Assembly: GCA_031279795.1 (NCBI GenBank)
Contig: JAITHZ010000089.1
Coordinates: 1-8,389, forward strand
Source: Bacteroidales bacterium
GTDB lineage: Bacteria > Bacteroidota > Bacteroidia > Bacteroidales > WRGA01
DNA length: 8,389 nt
Reading direction: 5' to 3'
Shown: positions 1-6,123 of the stretch, piece after piece
How the letters are laid out: the number at the start of each line of letters is the position of its first letter
Position numbering within the stretch: position 1 is the stretch's first letter
The notes under the pieces: model-generated
Database searches by the model: none
What the model was told of the DNA's origin: nothing
What the model saw: only the letters and a program-made list of their open reading frames with translations
Program-made: the position numbers and the translations under genes

Positions 1-1027
1 CATCGCTGATGTCGCCCACAATTTCTTCCAGAATATCCTCCATAGTGACAATGCCGGAAGTTCCGCCAAATTCGTCAACCACAATAGCCAGATGAATTTT
101 GTTTTGCCTGAATTCCTCCAGCAAGTCAGTTATTTTTTTTGATTCGGGAACAAAATAAGCCTGACGGATAAGCGATTTCCACTGAAAATCGTCGGGTTTG
201 TCCAAATACGGCAGCAAATCCTTGATGTACAGCACGCCTTGAATGAAATCGTCGGTGCCTGAATAGACCGGAATCCGCGAATATCCTGTTTCGCGGATAA
301 AACTGATTAATTCCTTGAAGGAGCGCCGGATATCAATCTCCGCAACGTCCAGACGCGCCGTCATGACGCTCAGTACTGTTTTTTCGCCAAATTTAACGAT
401 ACCTTTCAGCATTTCTTTTCCGCTTGAGATTTCTTCTCCTCCCATTTCGATCGCTTGCGAAAGATTGTCAAGAGAAATATTGCGATTCTGTTGTGGATAT
501 TTCTGCAACAGGCTCTTTTGCAGCCTTGTCTGTAGCTCGACAAGTAGAGAGAAGCATCGGCTGACAGCCTGTGCTGTCAATATGTTGCGATAAACAATTT
601 CCAACGGATGTATGGCAACACTGAATTTGGGTATCATTTTTCCAACTAAAAGGAATGGAAATGATATGAGTAACGTGATAATCAGCACATTAAATGCTGG
701 GTGAAAGGACAGTTCACAGATACTTGTCCAAAAGCAAGCAGCAAAAAAGACATAGAGCAGGTCTACAAAAGCAACGGCGAGTAACAGCGCTGTCTGCAAT
801 TTTCCGGCTCGTTCCAGCAGTTTGACAATCATTCGGTCAAGAAGATGCTCACTTCGCCGAATGGTTTGCAGTTCGCTGTGGTTTAGCGAGAAGAAAGCCA
901 GTTCCGCCGCCGACAACCGTGTAACAAAAATCAGCGCTACGCACCCTGACAAGAGAAACAGCCCCGCTTCGCCCGTCAAGGGTACGTTGATACTGCAAAA
1001 CAAATAACTAAAATAATCTGTATCCAA
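1..1027 (-). CDS. gldE: GldE-like CNNM/CorC-family membrane protein with CBS domains, partial (C-terminus outside window)
   Basis: Reading the minus strand from a TTG at 1027-1025 gives 342 residues, still open at the window edge. Hydrophobic segments lie near residues 22-46, 78-104 and 111-130, as expected of a DUF21/CNNM membrane domain. A CBS pair follows: CBS1 about 222-275 (VMTARLD, then SRIPVYSG) and CBS2 about 285-340, ending in the CorC-family signature VVDEFGGTSGIVTMEDILEE (316-335). The C-terminal CorC_HlyC domain is missing because the window ends. ssb lies 26 bases upstream, the usual Bacteroidota partner of gldE, and the two probably form one operon. The start is set by absence of alternatives: the frame is closed by a stop at 1084-1082, no ATG lies between, and the first ATG (residue 66) would remove the first membrane segment. 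The N-terminus (M/L)DTD also resembles the MDPD opening I recall for relatives. Oddly, the usual DUF21 motifs GNN and GE(I/V)xPK are not intact (read here as VAFVDLL and GKMIPK). GldE is named for gliding motility, but it is common in non-gliding Bacteroidales; family relatives are linked to Mg2+/Na+ transport. Confidence 0.88.
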   Translation of the reverse strand, partial: MDTDYFSYLFCSINVPLTGEAGLFLLSGCVALIFVTRLSAAELAFFSLNHSELQTIRRSEHLLDRMIVKLLERAGKLQTALLLAVAFVDLLYVFFAACFWTSICELSFHPAFNVLIITLLISFPFLLVGKMIPKFSVAIHPLEIVYRNILTAQAVSRCFSLLVELQTRLQKSLLQKYPQQNRNISLDNLSQAIEMGGEEISSGKEMLKGIVKFGEKTVLSVMTARLDVAEIDIRRSFKELISFIRETGYSRIPVYSGTDDFIQGVLYIKDLLPYLDKPDDFQWKSLIRQAYFVPESKKITDLLEEFRQNKIHLAIVVDEFGGTSGIVTMEDILEEIVGDISD

Positions 1028-1053
1028 AACAAAAAAATTAGTTGTTCGAATTG

Positions 1054-1545
1054 TTAAAAAGGCAAATCGCCGTCGGGCGCTTCATCGTTACCGAACGAAT
1101 CTGGTTGAGATTGCGGCTGTGGTTGTGGCGTTTGCGGCTGGGCTGTCTGGGCGGGTTGCGCGCCAAATTCAGGGTATGCCGTACCCGGATGAGGAGCCTG
1201 CTGTCCATCGCTTTTTCGACCCAACAGTTCGATTGTGTCCGCAAAAATTTCGGTTATGTACCGTCTGACGCCATTTTGATCTTCCCACGACCTGGAACGG
1301 ATTTTCCCTTCCAGATAGATTGGCGAACCTTTTCGGATGTAATCTTCTGCAAGTTTTGCCAGCCCGCGCCACGCTACAATGTTATGCCACTCGGTTCTTT
1401 CCGGCACCTGGGTTCCGTTCTGCATGGTGTATGCCCTTTCTGATGTTGCCAGCGGAAAACTGGCTACCGACAAGTTGTTGTCCAAATGTTTTACATCAGG
1501 GTCTTTCCCTACATTTCCAATCAAAAATACTTTATTTACAGACAT
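1054..1545 (-). CDS. ssb: single-stranded DNA-binding protein
   Basis: This 163-residue protein coats single-stranded DNA in replication, recombination and repair, normally as a homotetramer. The OB fold covers residues 1-109: the start MSVNKVFLIGNVGKDPDVK, the core TEWHNIVAWRGLAKLAEDYIRKG (51-73) and YLEGKIRSRSWED (77-89) are all classical, with aromatic W53, W60 and W87 where DNA-stacking residues are expected. A flexible linker rich in Pro and Gln (about 115-150) leads to the acidic tail DGDLPF, the conserved tip that docks partner repair and replication proteins. The length is ordinary for a bacterial SSB. The ATG at 1545 sits about 30 bases downstream of the predicted transcription start of a good Bacteroidota-type promoter at 1581-1610. 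gldE follows at once and is probably co-transcribed. The family call is certain; whether the genome has additional SSB paralogues cannot be seen here. Confidence 0.97.
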   Translation of the reverse strand: MSVNKVFLIGNVGKDPDVKHLDNNLSVASFPLATSERAYTMQNGTQVPERTEWHNIVAWRGLAKLAEDYIRKGSPIYLEGKIRSRSWEDQNGVRRYITEIFADTIELLGRKSDGQQAPHPGTAYPEFGAQPAQTAQPQTPQPQPQSQPDSFGNDEAPDGDLPF

Positions 1546-1580
1546 ATTTGGTAATTTTTTAATTAATATGAAATTCGCTC

Positions 1581-1610
1581 CAAAGCTATAAAGAATTTGT
1601 CATATAGCAA
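1581..1610 (-). promoter_or_regulatory. Bacteroidota-type promoter of ssb-gldE
   Basis: On the minus strand a -33 element TTG (1610-1608) is followed by exactly 19 bases and then TAGCTTTG (1588-1581), a full match to the Bacteroidota -7 consensus TAnnTTTG. Transcription should start near 1574, giving a 5' leader of about 30 bases before the ssb ATG at 1545. Confidence 0.75.
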
Positions 1611-1687
1611 TGATTTTAAATAATTAAAATCAATAGAAAATTAAATTTGAATGGTATTTTTTTGCGCTTTAGTTTAATTTGAACTCG

Positions 1688-1721
1688 TAATTCTTAATTC
1701 CTAATTCCTAATTCCTAATTA
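1688..1721. repeat. heptanucleotide tandem repeat (TAATTCC, about 4.9 copies)
   Basis: Read on the plus strand, the units are TAATTCT (1688-1694), TAATTCC (1695-1701), TAATTCC (1702-1708), TAATTCC (1709-1715) and a partial TAATTA (1716-1721). The array overlaps the glycosyltransferase stop codon (1717-1715) and its last codons. It lies in the 169-base gap before ssb, about 80 bases upstream of the ssb promoter. Nothing else in the gap looks like a gene. Confidence 0.85.
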
Positions 1722-2620
1722 ATCACTAATCCTTTAGTAACGAACCAACGGAACTGGATGAGTTTCCATCCTTTACGCGGCTGAAGTTTGAGCAAGAATC
1801 CCGTGCACAGCGCCAACGTCGCTGCCCATTTGACGAGTTCGGCCAGGAGGCGTTTTGCATATTTTGCTTTTGATATGTTCAGTGTGCGTAAACGCTCGCT
1901 TTTTCCAATTGAGCTGGTGAGGCGGTAAAAATATTCTTTCGTCAGTCTTGAAGGCGGAATGATATGATACAGAACCATTTGAGGTAGATAGAATATCGGC
2001 ATTTTTTTCTGTCTCATTCTGTCGAAAACGTCTTTTTCTTCGGCGCTCAGCAGCGAATTTCCAATTCGTCCGAGTTCGGTATTGAATTTTCCAATCTGTT
2101 GAAAAACCTCTTTTCGGAATGCAGCATTGCCGCCGCTTGGAAATTTTCCGCGTTTAAATTCGATAACCTTCTTGCCTTCATTTTTATATGCTGTAATTAA
2201 AATCCGGGTGTAATGCGACATCCAATTCGGCTCCTGTGTTTCATAAACAGGAAAGATTGCTCCTCCAACCGCCATCGCACGGGGATTTTCGCCCAAAAAG
2301 CCGGCAATCGTTTTCAGGTAGTTGTCGCCAACTTTGGCGTCGTCGTCGACGTAAACCAGCACATCGCCTGTCGCTTCGTCAATTCCGCGATTGCGGGCAA
2401 ACGAAAGTCCCTGATTTTTTTCCAAAAAATAACGAAAAACAACTTGTGGATAATCGTTTTGAAATCGCACACACTCGTTTTCGGTATTATCGGTAGAATT
2501 GTTGTTTACCAGCACAATTTCGTGTTCGGGTGAAAAATCATTTTCCGCAATGCTTTTCAGGCAGTTGTAGAGGTATTTTTCGCGGTTGTAGGTGCAGATG
2601 ATGACAGACAGTTTCGGCAT
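1715..2620 (-). CDS. family 2 glycosyltransferase (GT-A fold) with C-terminal hydrophobic segment
   Basis: This 301-residue protein probably transfers a sugar from a nucleotide donor to an envelope glycan; donor and acceptor cannot be read from the sequence. The N-terminus PKLSVIICTYNREKYLYNCL (2-21) is the standard GT2 opening, with NNNSTDNT (39-46) after the second strand and the metal/donor-binding DxD motif as VDDD (91-94). FPSGGNAAFRKEVF (160-173) and the acidic AEEKDVFDRM (193-202) fit the acceptor-side and catalytic-base regions of the family. A hydrophobic stretch at about 262-279 suggests the C-terminus touches or enters the inner membrane. The ATG at 2620 places the LSVIICTYN strand at the very N-terminus, as usual, so the start is secure. 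It stands alone: 127 bases separate it from the PBP4 gene and 169 from ssb. Its stop codon TAG lies inside a heptamer repeat, so copy-number change could alter the final residues. Confidence 0.9.
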   Translation of the reverse strand: MPKLSVIICTYNREKYLYNCLKSIAENDFSPEHEIVLVNNNSTDNTENECVRFQNDYPQVVFRYFLEKNQGLSFARNRGIDEATGDVLVYVDDDAKVGDNYLKTIAGFLGENPRAMAVGGAIFPVYETQEPNWMSHYTRILITAYKNEGKKVIEFKRGKFPSGGNAAFRKEVFQQIGKFNTELGRIGNSLLSAEEKDVFDRMRQKKMPIFYLPQMVLYHIIPPSRLTKEYFYRLTSSIGKSERLRTLNISKAKYAKRLLAELVKWAATLALCTGFLLKLQPRKGWKLIQFRWFVTKGLVIN

Positions 2621-2667
2621 AGTTTATTATTTACAGCATTGTTTTTATCATACATTATTATGGTGTG

Positions 2668-2698
2668 CAAAAATAGTATTTTTTATGCAGTACGACAT
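2668..2698 (-). promoter_or_regulatory. possible promoter of the glycosyltransferase gene
   Basis: The minus strand carries TATTTTTG (2675-2668), which matches the -7 consensus TAnnTTTG and would place the transcription start about 40 bases before the ATG at 2620. The upstream element is weak: the triplet 20 bases away is ATG (2698-2696) rather than TTG. The region is very AT-rich, so a chance match is possible. Confidence 0.35.
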
Positions 2699-2747
2699 TT
2701 TTTTTATTTTTTAATTTCCATTTTAACAATGATTCGCAGAGACGATT

Positions 2748-4187
2748 TTACCATCCGAGCATCATTTTTTCGATGGCTTTTTGCAGCTTGTTTCTTGGAA
2801 TCAGGTAATCGTTTGCCATGATACAAAAAGCATAGCGTTTACCATCCTTATCGAAATAACCGGCATAGCATTGTACGTTGGTCATACTGCCGCTTTTCAG
2901 CGGAATTTTTTCTTCCAGACGGGTATTTTTCAGGAAATTACGAACAGTTCCTTCCTTTCCTGCCAACGGCAGCGAAGTATAAAAGTCAGTGGCATATTTC
3001 GATTTTTCGCTCATGTAAGCCAGCAACTGGGTTACAAAAGCCGGACTCAGGCGGTTGACCGGCGACAGTCCCGAGCCGTCGTACATCACAACTTTTGTCA
3101 TGTCAAGATTGTTGCTTTTCCAGAATTTTTTTACTGCATCCACGCCACGCTCGAACGATGCTTGCGGATTAACCGTCAAAGCGATGAGTTTCAGTAAGTG
3201 GTCGGCATAAAGGTTGTTGCTTTTCACGTTAGTTTCTCTGATTATATCGGTCAGCGGCGGCGAGAAGCAGGTACAGACAGTCGTTCGTCCGTCGGTTTGG
3301 AAATCGCCAGTGGGCGTCAACCGGCGGAAAGTCGTTGCTTCTCCAGAAACGGGAATGCCCGAATGAATCAGCATCTTGCGCAAAGAAGCAGCGAGAAAGA
3401 ACGGCGGGTCGGGGATATCGCCTTTCAGCTCGTATTCCGTTTTCCGTTCGGGAATGTATCCCATCAGCCAGCGTTCATTGTGAAAGGGAATTCCGTAGAT
3501 AAAGGCGCTGTCTTTATTCTTTATTTCCAGAAAGTTGGAAAAGTTGATGTAGGGAATATCCGGCTCGGTACGCAGAATATCCGGTGTGGCGCCAGCCTTT
3601 CCCGGAGCCAGGAACAAACGGTATGTATTGTCGGCATAGCTGATTCCGTACGAGCCTGCCGCATAGGAATTACCCAGATCTTCTTTCAACCATTTTGGAG
3701 AAATTCCCGCTTGGTCGAAGCATGTTTCGTCGGCAATTATCCTTCCGGCTACCTGTTTGATGCCGGATTTTTGCAAAGCGGTGAGGCATGTTTTCAGAAA
3801 ATCGTCGCGGTTTAGGCCCACAAACTCCGAACCTAAAGTTGGGTCGCCGCCTCCCTGTATGTACAAGTCGCCGTGAAGAATGCCATCAATGTCAATGTCG
3901 CCAGCGTACTGAAGTCGGGTTGCAATCTGGAAATGGCTCCCCAGTACTTCCAGAGCGGTAGCCGTTGTGACGACTTTCAGAACGGATGCTGGAGTAAGCA
4001 ACCGATCGGGATTGTATGATGCAACTGTTGTGCCGGTTTTTACATCCACAATCGCCACCGCAACTCCCGATGTTTCCATGCCTTCTGTCTGAACGAACCG
4101 GTTGATGGACGCCTGCTGTGCCGCTGCCTGATAGCTGGTATGCAGGCTTAATGCTAAAAAAAATAATAATAACTCTCGTTTCATCAT
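2748..4187 (-). CDS. dacB: D-alanyl-D-alanine carboxypeptidase/endopeptidase, PBP4 type (peptidase family S13)
   Basis: A periplasmic penicillin-binding protein that trims or cleaves peptidoglycan cross-links. Starting from the ATG at 4187 it has 479 residues. The N-terminus MMKRELLLFFLALSLHTSYQAAAQQ is a signal peptide with probable cleavage near AAAQ. All three serine penicillin-binding motifs are present (numbered from this start): SVLK (68-71, catalytic Ser68 and Lys71), SNN (323-325) and KSG (431-433); DGSGLSPVNRLSP (370-382) is also typical of S13. The long insert between the first two motifs fits the PBP4 multidomain layout. A longer reading from TTG at 4238 would overlap the upstream gene by 11 bases, but it adds 17 polar residues before the signal peptide, so I prefer the ATG at 4187 (or the adjacent one at 4184). 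It is last in a four-gene run, 40 bases after the exonuclease gene. Family certain; the gene symbol is by family. Confidence 0.93.
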   Translation of the reverse strand: MMKRELLLFFLALSLHTSYQAAAQQASINRFVQTEGMETSGVAVAIVDVKTGTTVASYNPDRLLTPASVLKVVTTATALEVLGSHFQIATRLQYAGDIDIDGILHGDLYIQGGGDPTLGSEFVGLNRDDFLKTCLTALQKSGIKQVAGRIIADETCFDQAGISPKWLKEDLGNSYAAGSYGISYADNTYRLFLAPGKAGATPDILRTEPDIPYINFSNFLEIKNKDSAFIYGIPFHNERWLMGYIPERKTEYELKGDIPDPPFFLAASLRKMLIHSGIPVSGEATTFRRLTPTGDFQTDGRTTVCTCFSPPLTDIIRETNVKSNNLYADHLLKLIALTVNPQASFERGVDAVKKFWKSNNLDMTKVVMYDGSGLSPVNRLSPAFVTQLLAYMSEKSKYATDFYTSLPLAGKEGTVRNFLKNTRLEEKIPLKSGSMTNVQCYAGYFDKDGKRYAFCIMANDYLIPRNKLQKAIEKMMLGW

Positions 4188-4227
4188 GATTACATTACGG
4201 AATGCTGTAAAAGTATAATTAGTAAAA

Positions 4228-4827
4228 TTATTTTTCAATAACCTTTCGGTCTATTTTCATCAATTCGTTGAAAATTTTGTAGCAAGCCCAGGCGTCGGTA
4301 GCTGCATAACGTTTTTGGGCGTCGCTGAGAAAGTCATTCTCCCAGTTTGACAGTTGTTGTCCCTTTGATATTTTTTTTCCAAAAAGGATAGCATAAATTT
4401 TTTGCAGGCTTTTTTCCTGAATGTTATATTTCGGCGCCAATTCTTGAATATCGACGAACCCGCGCGGAATAAAACAGTGCCGACGGCGGAGCGGTACAAA
4501 GTCGTCTTTGATGGAAAGTCCGATTTTTTTTATGGCAGGATTGGCTAACAAATCAACTAACTGAGAAGTTAATCCGGTATAATTCAATCGAATTAGGAAG
4601 CAGCATTCCAACGTAGCCAGTTGCAGAAGCGCCACATCGTTGCGGATTCCTTTTTTGAACGAAGGCCGTGTTTCGGTATCAAAACCAATTATCGGAAACT
4701 GTGCCAGATAATCAACAGCTTTGGGGACTTCCCTTTCATGCTGAACAACAATAACCCGTCCACAAAACGCATCTACAGGCATCTTATCAATCAGTCGTTT
4801 ATCTATGGTTGCGGCAAAGGAATTCAT
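4228..4827 (-). CDS. 3'-5' exonuclease domain protein (RNase D/WRN-like, DEDDy)
   Basis: This 199-residue protein is essentially one DnaQ-like 3'-5' exonuclease domain. The four acidic residues and the tyrosine of the DEDDy class are visible: D50 and E52 in IIGFDTETRP (Exo I), D109 in SIKDDFVPL (Exo II, D-xxx-L), and Y174 with D178 in YAATDAW (Exo III, YxxxD). The site therefore looks intact. There is no HRDC or helicase domain, so it is not full-length RNase D; the short form resembles proteins annotated as '3'-5' exonuclease domain-containing protein 2' in Bacteroidales. Whether it acts on DNA or RNA cannot be told from the sequence. Its ATG overlaps the stop of the DUF5063 gene as ATGA (4827-4824), so translation is probably coupled. 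The PBP4 gene follows. The N-terminal 20 residues precede the domain and carry no signal peptide, so it should be cytoplasmic. Confidence 0.9.
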   Translation of the reverse strand: MNSFAATIDKRLIDKMPVDAFCGRVIVVQHEREVPKAVDYLAQFPIIGFDTETRPSFKKGIRNDVALLQLATLECCFLIRLNYTGLTSQLVDLLANPAIKKIGLSIKDDFVPLRRRHCFIPRGFVDIQELAPKYNIQEKSLQKIYAILFGKKISKGQQLSNWENDFLSDAQKRYAATDAWACYKIFNELMKIDRKVIEK

Positions 4828-5354
4828 TCGTCATCCGTGTCTTTTCCGTATTTTACAGCGTGTAATGGTCGCAATACATTCACTGCTTTCTGTCCCCAGA
4901 ATGTTTCAAAATTTTCGCGGCAAACGAGCAGTGCGCTGTGCATTGTTTCTTCAAATCCAAGCGCATACACGGAAACAAAATTTTTTACATCCTGATAAAT
5001 ATCGGCTAAATTTTCCGAAATGGAAGCTGTAACGGGCGTGTCGCTGAAAAAGATATCGGGAGAGAATACTTCGAGGTAATCGTCGTCGGCGCCTATTTTT
5101 TCCAGCAGGTTGGTTCTGACAGATTCGTAGCCGTATTCTGTGACAAAAGTTTCTGTCTCCTCATCATACAGGTTTTCTTCTTGGGGCAGCAAGGTAGCTT
5201 TCAGATACAGCAAGGGAATGATTTTTATGAATTTATCAATCAATGCCTCTTTCGTCATTTCTCCAGCAGTTTCAATAAAATTACAAAACTGGAAGGCGAC
5301 GGTCACAAATTCCACTGTATTTTTATCGTATATGGCAAGCGGTTTATCGGGCAT
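4824..5354 (-). CDS. DUF5063 family protein, function unknown
   Basis: A 176-residue acidic, soluble protein with no signal peptide or membrane segment. Predominantly helical-looking sequence includes VEFVTVAFQFCNFIE (14-28), LIDKFIKIIPLLYLKATLLPQEE (38-60), an Asp/Glu-rich middle (DDDYLEVF, 90-97), and a C-terminal part with LADIYQDVKNFVSVYALG (116-133). The overall look, together with its position directly upstream of a small 3'-5' exonuclease gene, matches the DUF5063 proteins of Bacteroidales; I recognise it by resemblance and by this neighbourhood. No catalytic motif is evident. It starts 25 bases after the lipoprotein stop codon and ends in a 4-base ATGA overlap with the exonuclease gene, so the two are probably made in fixed ratio and may act together. 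That functional link is inference only. Confidence 0.75.
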   Translation of the reverse strand: MPDKPLAIYDKNTVEFVTVAFQFCNFIETAGEMTKEALIDKFIKIIPLLYLKATLLPQEENLYDEETETFVTEYGYESVRTNLLEKIGADDDYLEVFSPDIFFSDTPVTASISENLADIYQDVKNFVSVYALGFEETMHSALLVCRENFETFWGQKAVNVLRPLHAVKYGKDTDDE

Positions 5355-5379
5355 AATTCAACATTATCAGTCAGAAACA

Positions 5380-5901
5380 TTAATTTCCCATTACGTTTTC
5401 GGTGTATTTCAGGTAATAATAATACGGTGTAACTGTCTCCATAATCTCGGAAATGTTCAGCGAGGAAGGGACAATTATCCGGATGACTGTATTTTCACCG
5501 ACATATTTCAGTGGAGTAGAAATGCCTTCCCACGAAGAACGCCCGTAGATGAACTGGTTGGGAAGGCCGCTATGCCAGTTTCCGGCATAGGCAACAGCGG
5601 GCTGAAACAGGTTTACAGCATACTTGATGCGGTACAGTACCACTTTCCCGCTGTCAACAGGCTGTGGGTTTCCTGGCTCAACGACGTTCAGGTACAAGCC
5701 GTTGGGCAATTTCACAAAATCTTTTTCACCAAATGTTTCGAGGTAGTGGTTATAGACGACAAAACCACTGTCGCGGATAAATCGATCAATTGCATCTTGT
5801 TCATCTTTAAGCAATTCGGCATAGGTTTTTGTGTTATTGCAAGCTACCCACACACCTGGCAACAATATCAGCGCGAAAAAAAACAGCAATAGTTTTCTCA
5901 T
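5380..5901 (-). CDS. DUF4827-type lipoprotein with FKBP-like sequence pattern
   Basis: A 173-residue protein with a lipoprotein signal peptide: basic MRK, hydrophobic core LLLFFFALILLPGVWVA and Cys21 as the likely lipidated residue. The lipobox WVAC has Trp at -3, which is unusual. KTYAELLKDEQDAIDRFI (25-42) is a helical region as in DUF4827 proteins of Bacteroidales. The rest follows the order of an FKBP peptidyl-prolyl isomerase: LPNGLYLNVVEPGNPQPVDSGK (65-86) resembles the FKBP opening strands, VVLYRIKY (87-94) the next strand, SSWEGISTPLKYVGENTVIRIIVPSSL (122-148) the segment with the pocket-floor Trp and the IPS turn, and VTPYYYYLKYT (157-167) the last strand. The typical DG-x-xFDSS segment is not recognisable, so isomerase activity is doubtful. 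It is the first gene of the run leading to DUF5063, exonuclease and PBP4. I see no convincing promoter consensus just upstream. Confidence 0.8.
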   Translation of the reverse strand: MRKLLLFFFALILLPGVWVACNNTKTYAELLKDEQDAIDRFIRDSGFVVYNHYLETFGEKDFVKLPNGLYLNVVEPGNPQPVDSGKVVLYRIKYAVNLFQPAVAYAGNWHSGLPNQFIYGRSSWEGISTPLKYVGENTVIRIIVPSSLNISEIMETVTPYYYYLKYTENVMGN

Positions 5902-5978
5902 TGTTATTCAATTATTTATTTCTTTCAACATTTACTTTTCCATGCAAACAAAAAACGTCCAACCTTGTCTTTCAGGTC

Positions 5979-6038
5979 TCCCACGAAGTTCACGAAGCTC
6001 ACAAAGAAGAAGTTGTGAGCTTTATGTTCTTTGTGGGA
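5979..6038. repeat. imperfect 60-base hairpin (inverted repeat)
   Basis: The outer arms TCCCACGAAG (5979-5988) and CTTTGTGGGA (6029-6038) pair over 10 bases with one G-U. After a short mismatched section a perfect 10-base inner stem follows, AAGCTCACAA (5995-6004) with TTGTGAGCTT (6013-6022), around the 8-base loop AGAAGAAG. It lies between the end of eno and the start of the lipoprotein gene. It might slow or stop transcription leaving eno, but no T-run follows directly in that direction, so a plain intrinsic terminator is not supported. Confidence 0.7.
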
Positions 6039-6058
6039 AACTTTTTGGAAAGAGCAAT

Positions 6059-6081
6059 CTCCCACGAACTTCGTGAAGCTC
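6059..6081. repeat. second copy of the palindromic repeat unit
   Basis: This 23-base stretch repeats 5978-6000 with three substitutions, and two of them turn the inner part into the 13-base palindrome CACGAACTTCGTG (6063-6075). Flanking AGAGC (6051-6055) and GCTCT (6078-6082) could extend the stem around an uneven internal loop. Together with the 5979-6038 hairpin this fills much of the 222-base gap between eno and the lipoprotein gene. Confidence 0.7.
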
Positions 6082-6123
6082 TGTCTATTTTTGCCTCATT
6101 TCTAAACAGACATTTTTTTAGGA

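Noticed and set aside
1042..1443. Plus-strand open frame of 133 codons opposite ssb
   Set aside because: Arg/Leu-rich shadow of the Pro/Gln-rich SSB linker; no independent support.
3198..3815. Long plus-strand open frame (205 codons) opposite the PBP4 gene
   Set aside because: It lies entirely antisense to a well-supported S13 peptidase, its translation has no recognisable domain, and its composition looks like a frame shadow.
4188..4238. Upstream TTG start for the PBP4 gene
   Set aside because: It would put 17 polar residues in front of a clear signal peptide and overlap the exonuclease gene; the ATG pair at 4187/4184 fits better.
5140..5892. Plus-strand open frame of 250 codons across the lipoprotein and DUF5063 genes
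   Set aside because: Antisense to two genes with coherent proteins (lipoprotein signal, ATGA-coupled downstream gene); no domain visible in its translation.
5978..6082. CRISPR-like repeats
   Set aside because: Only two related units, unequal in form, with no regular spacers and no cas genes in the window.
6082..6119. Hairpin TGTCTATTT/AAACAGACA followed by seven T on the plus strand, terminator-like
   Set aside because: It would end plus-strand transcripts, but no plus-strand gene is present; the stem is short, has a mismatch, and in the eno direction has no T-run after it.
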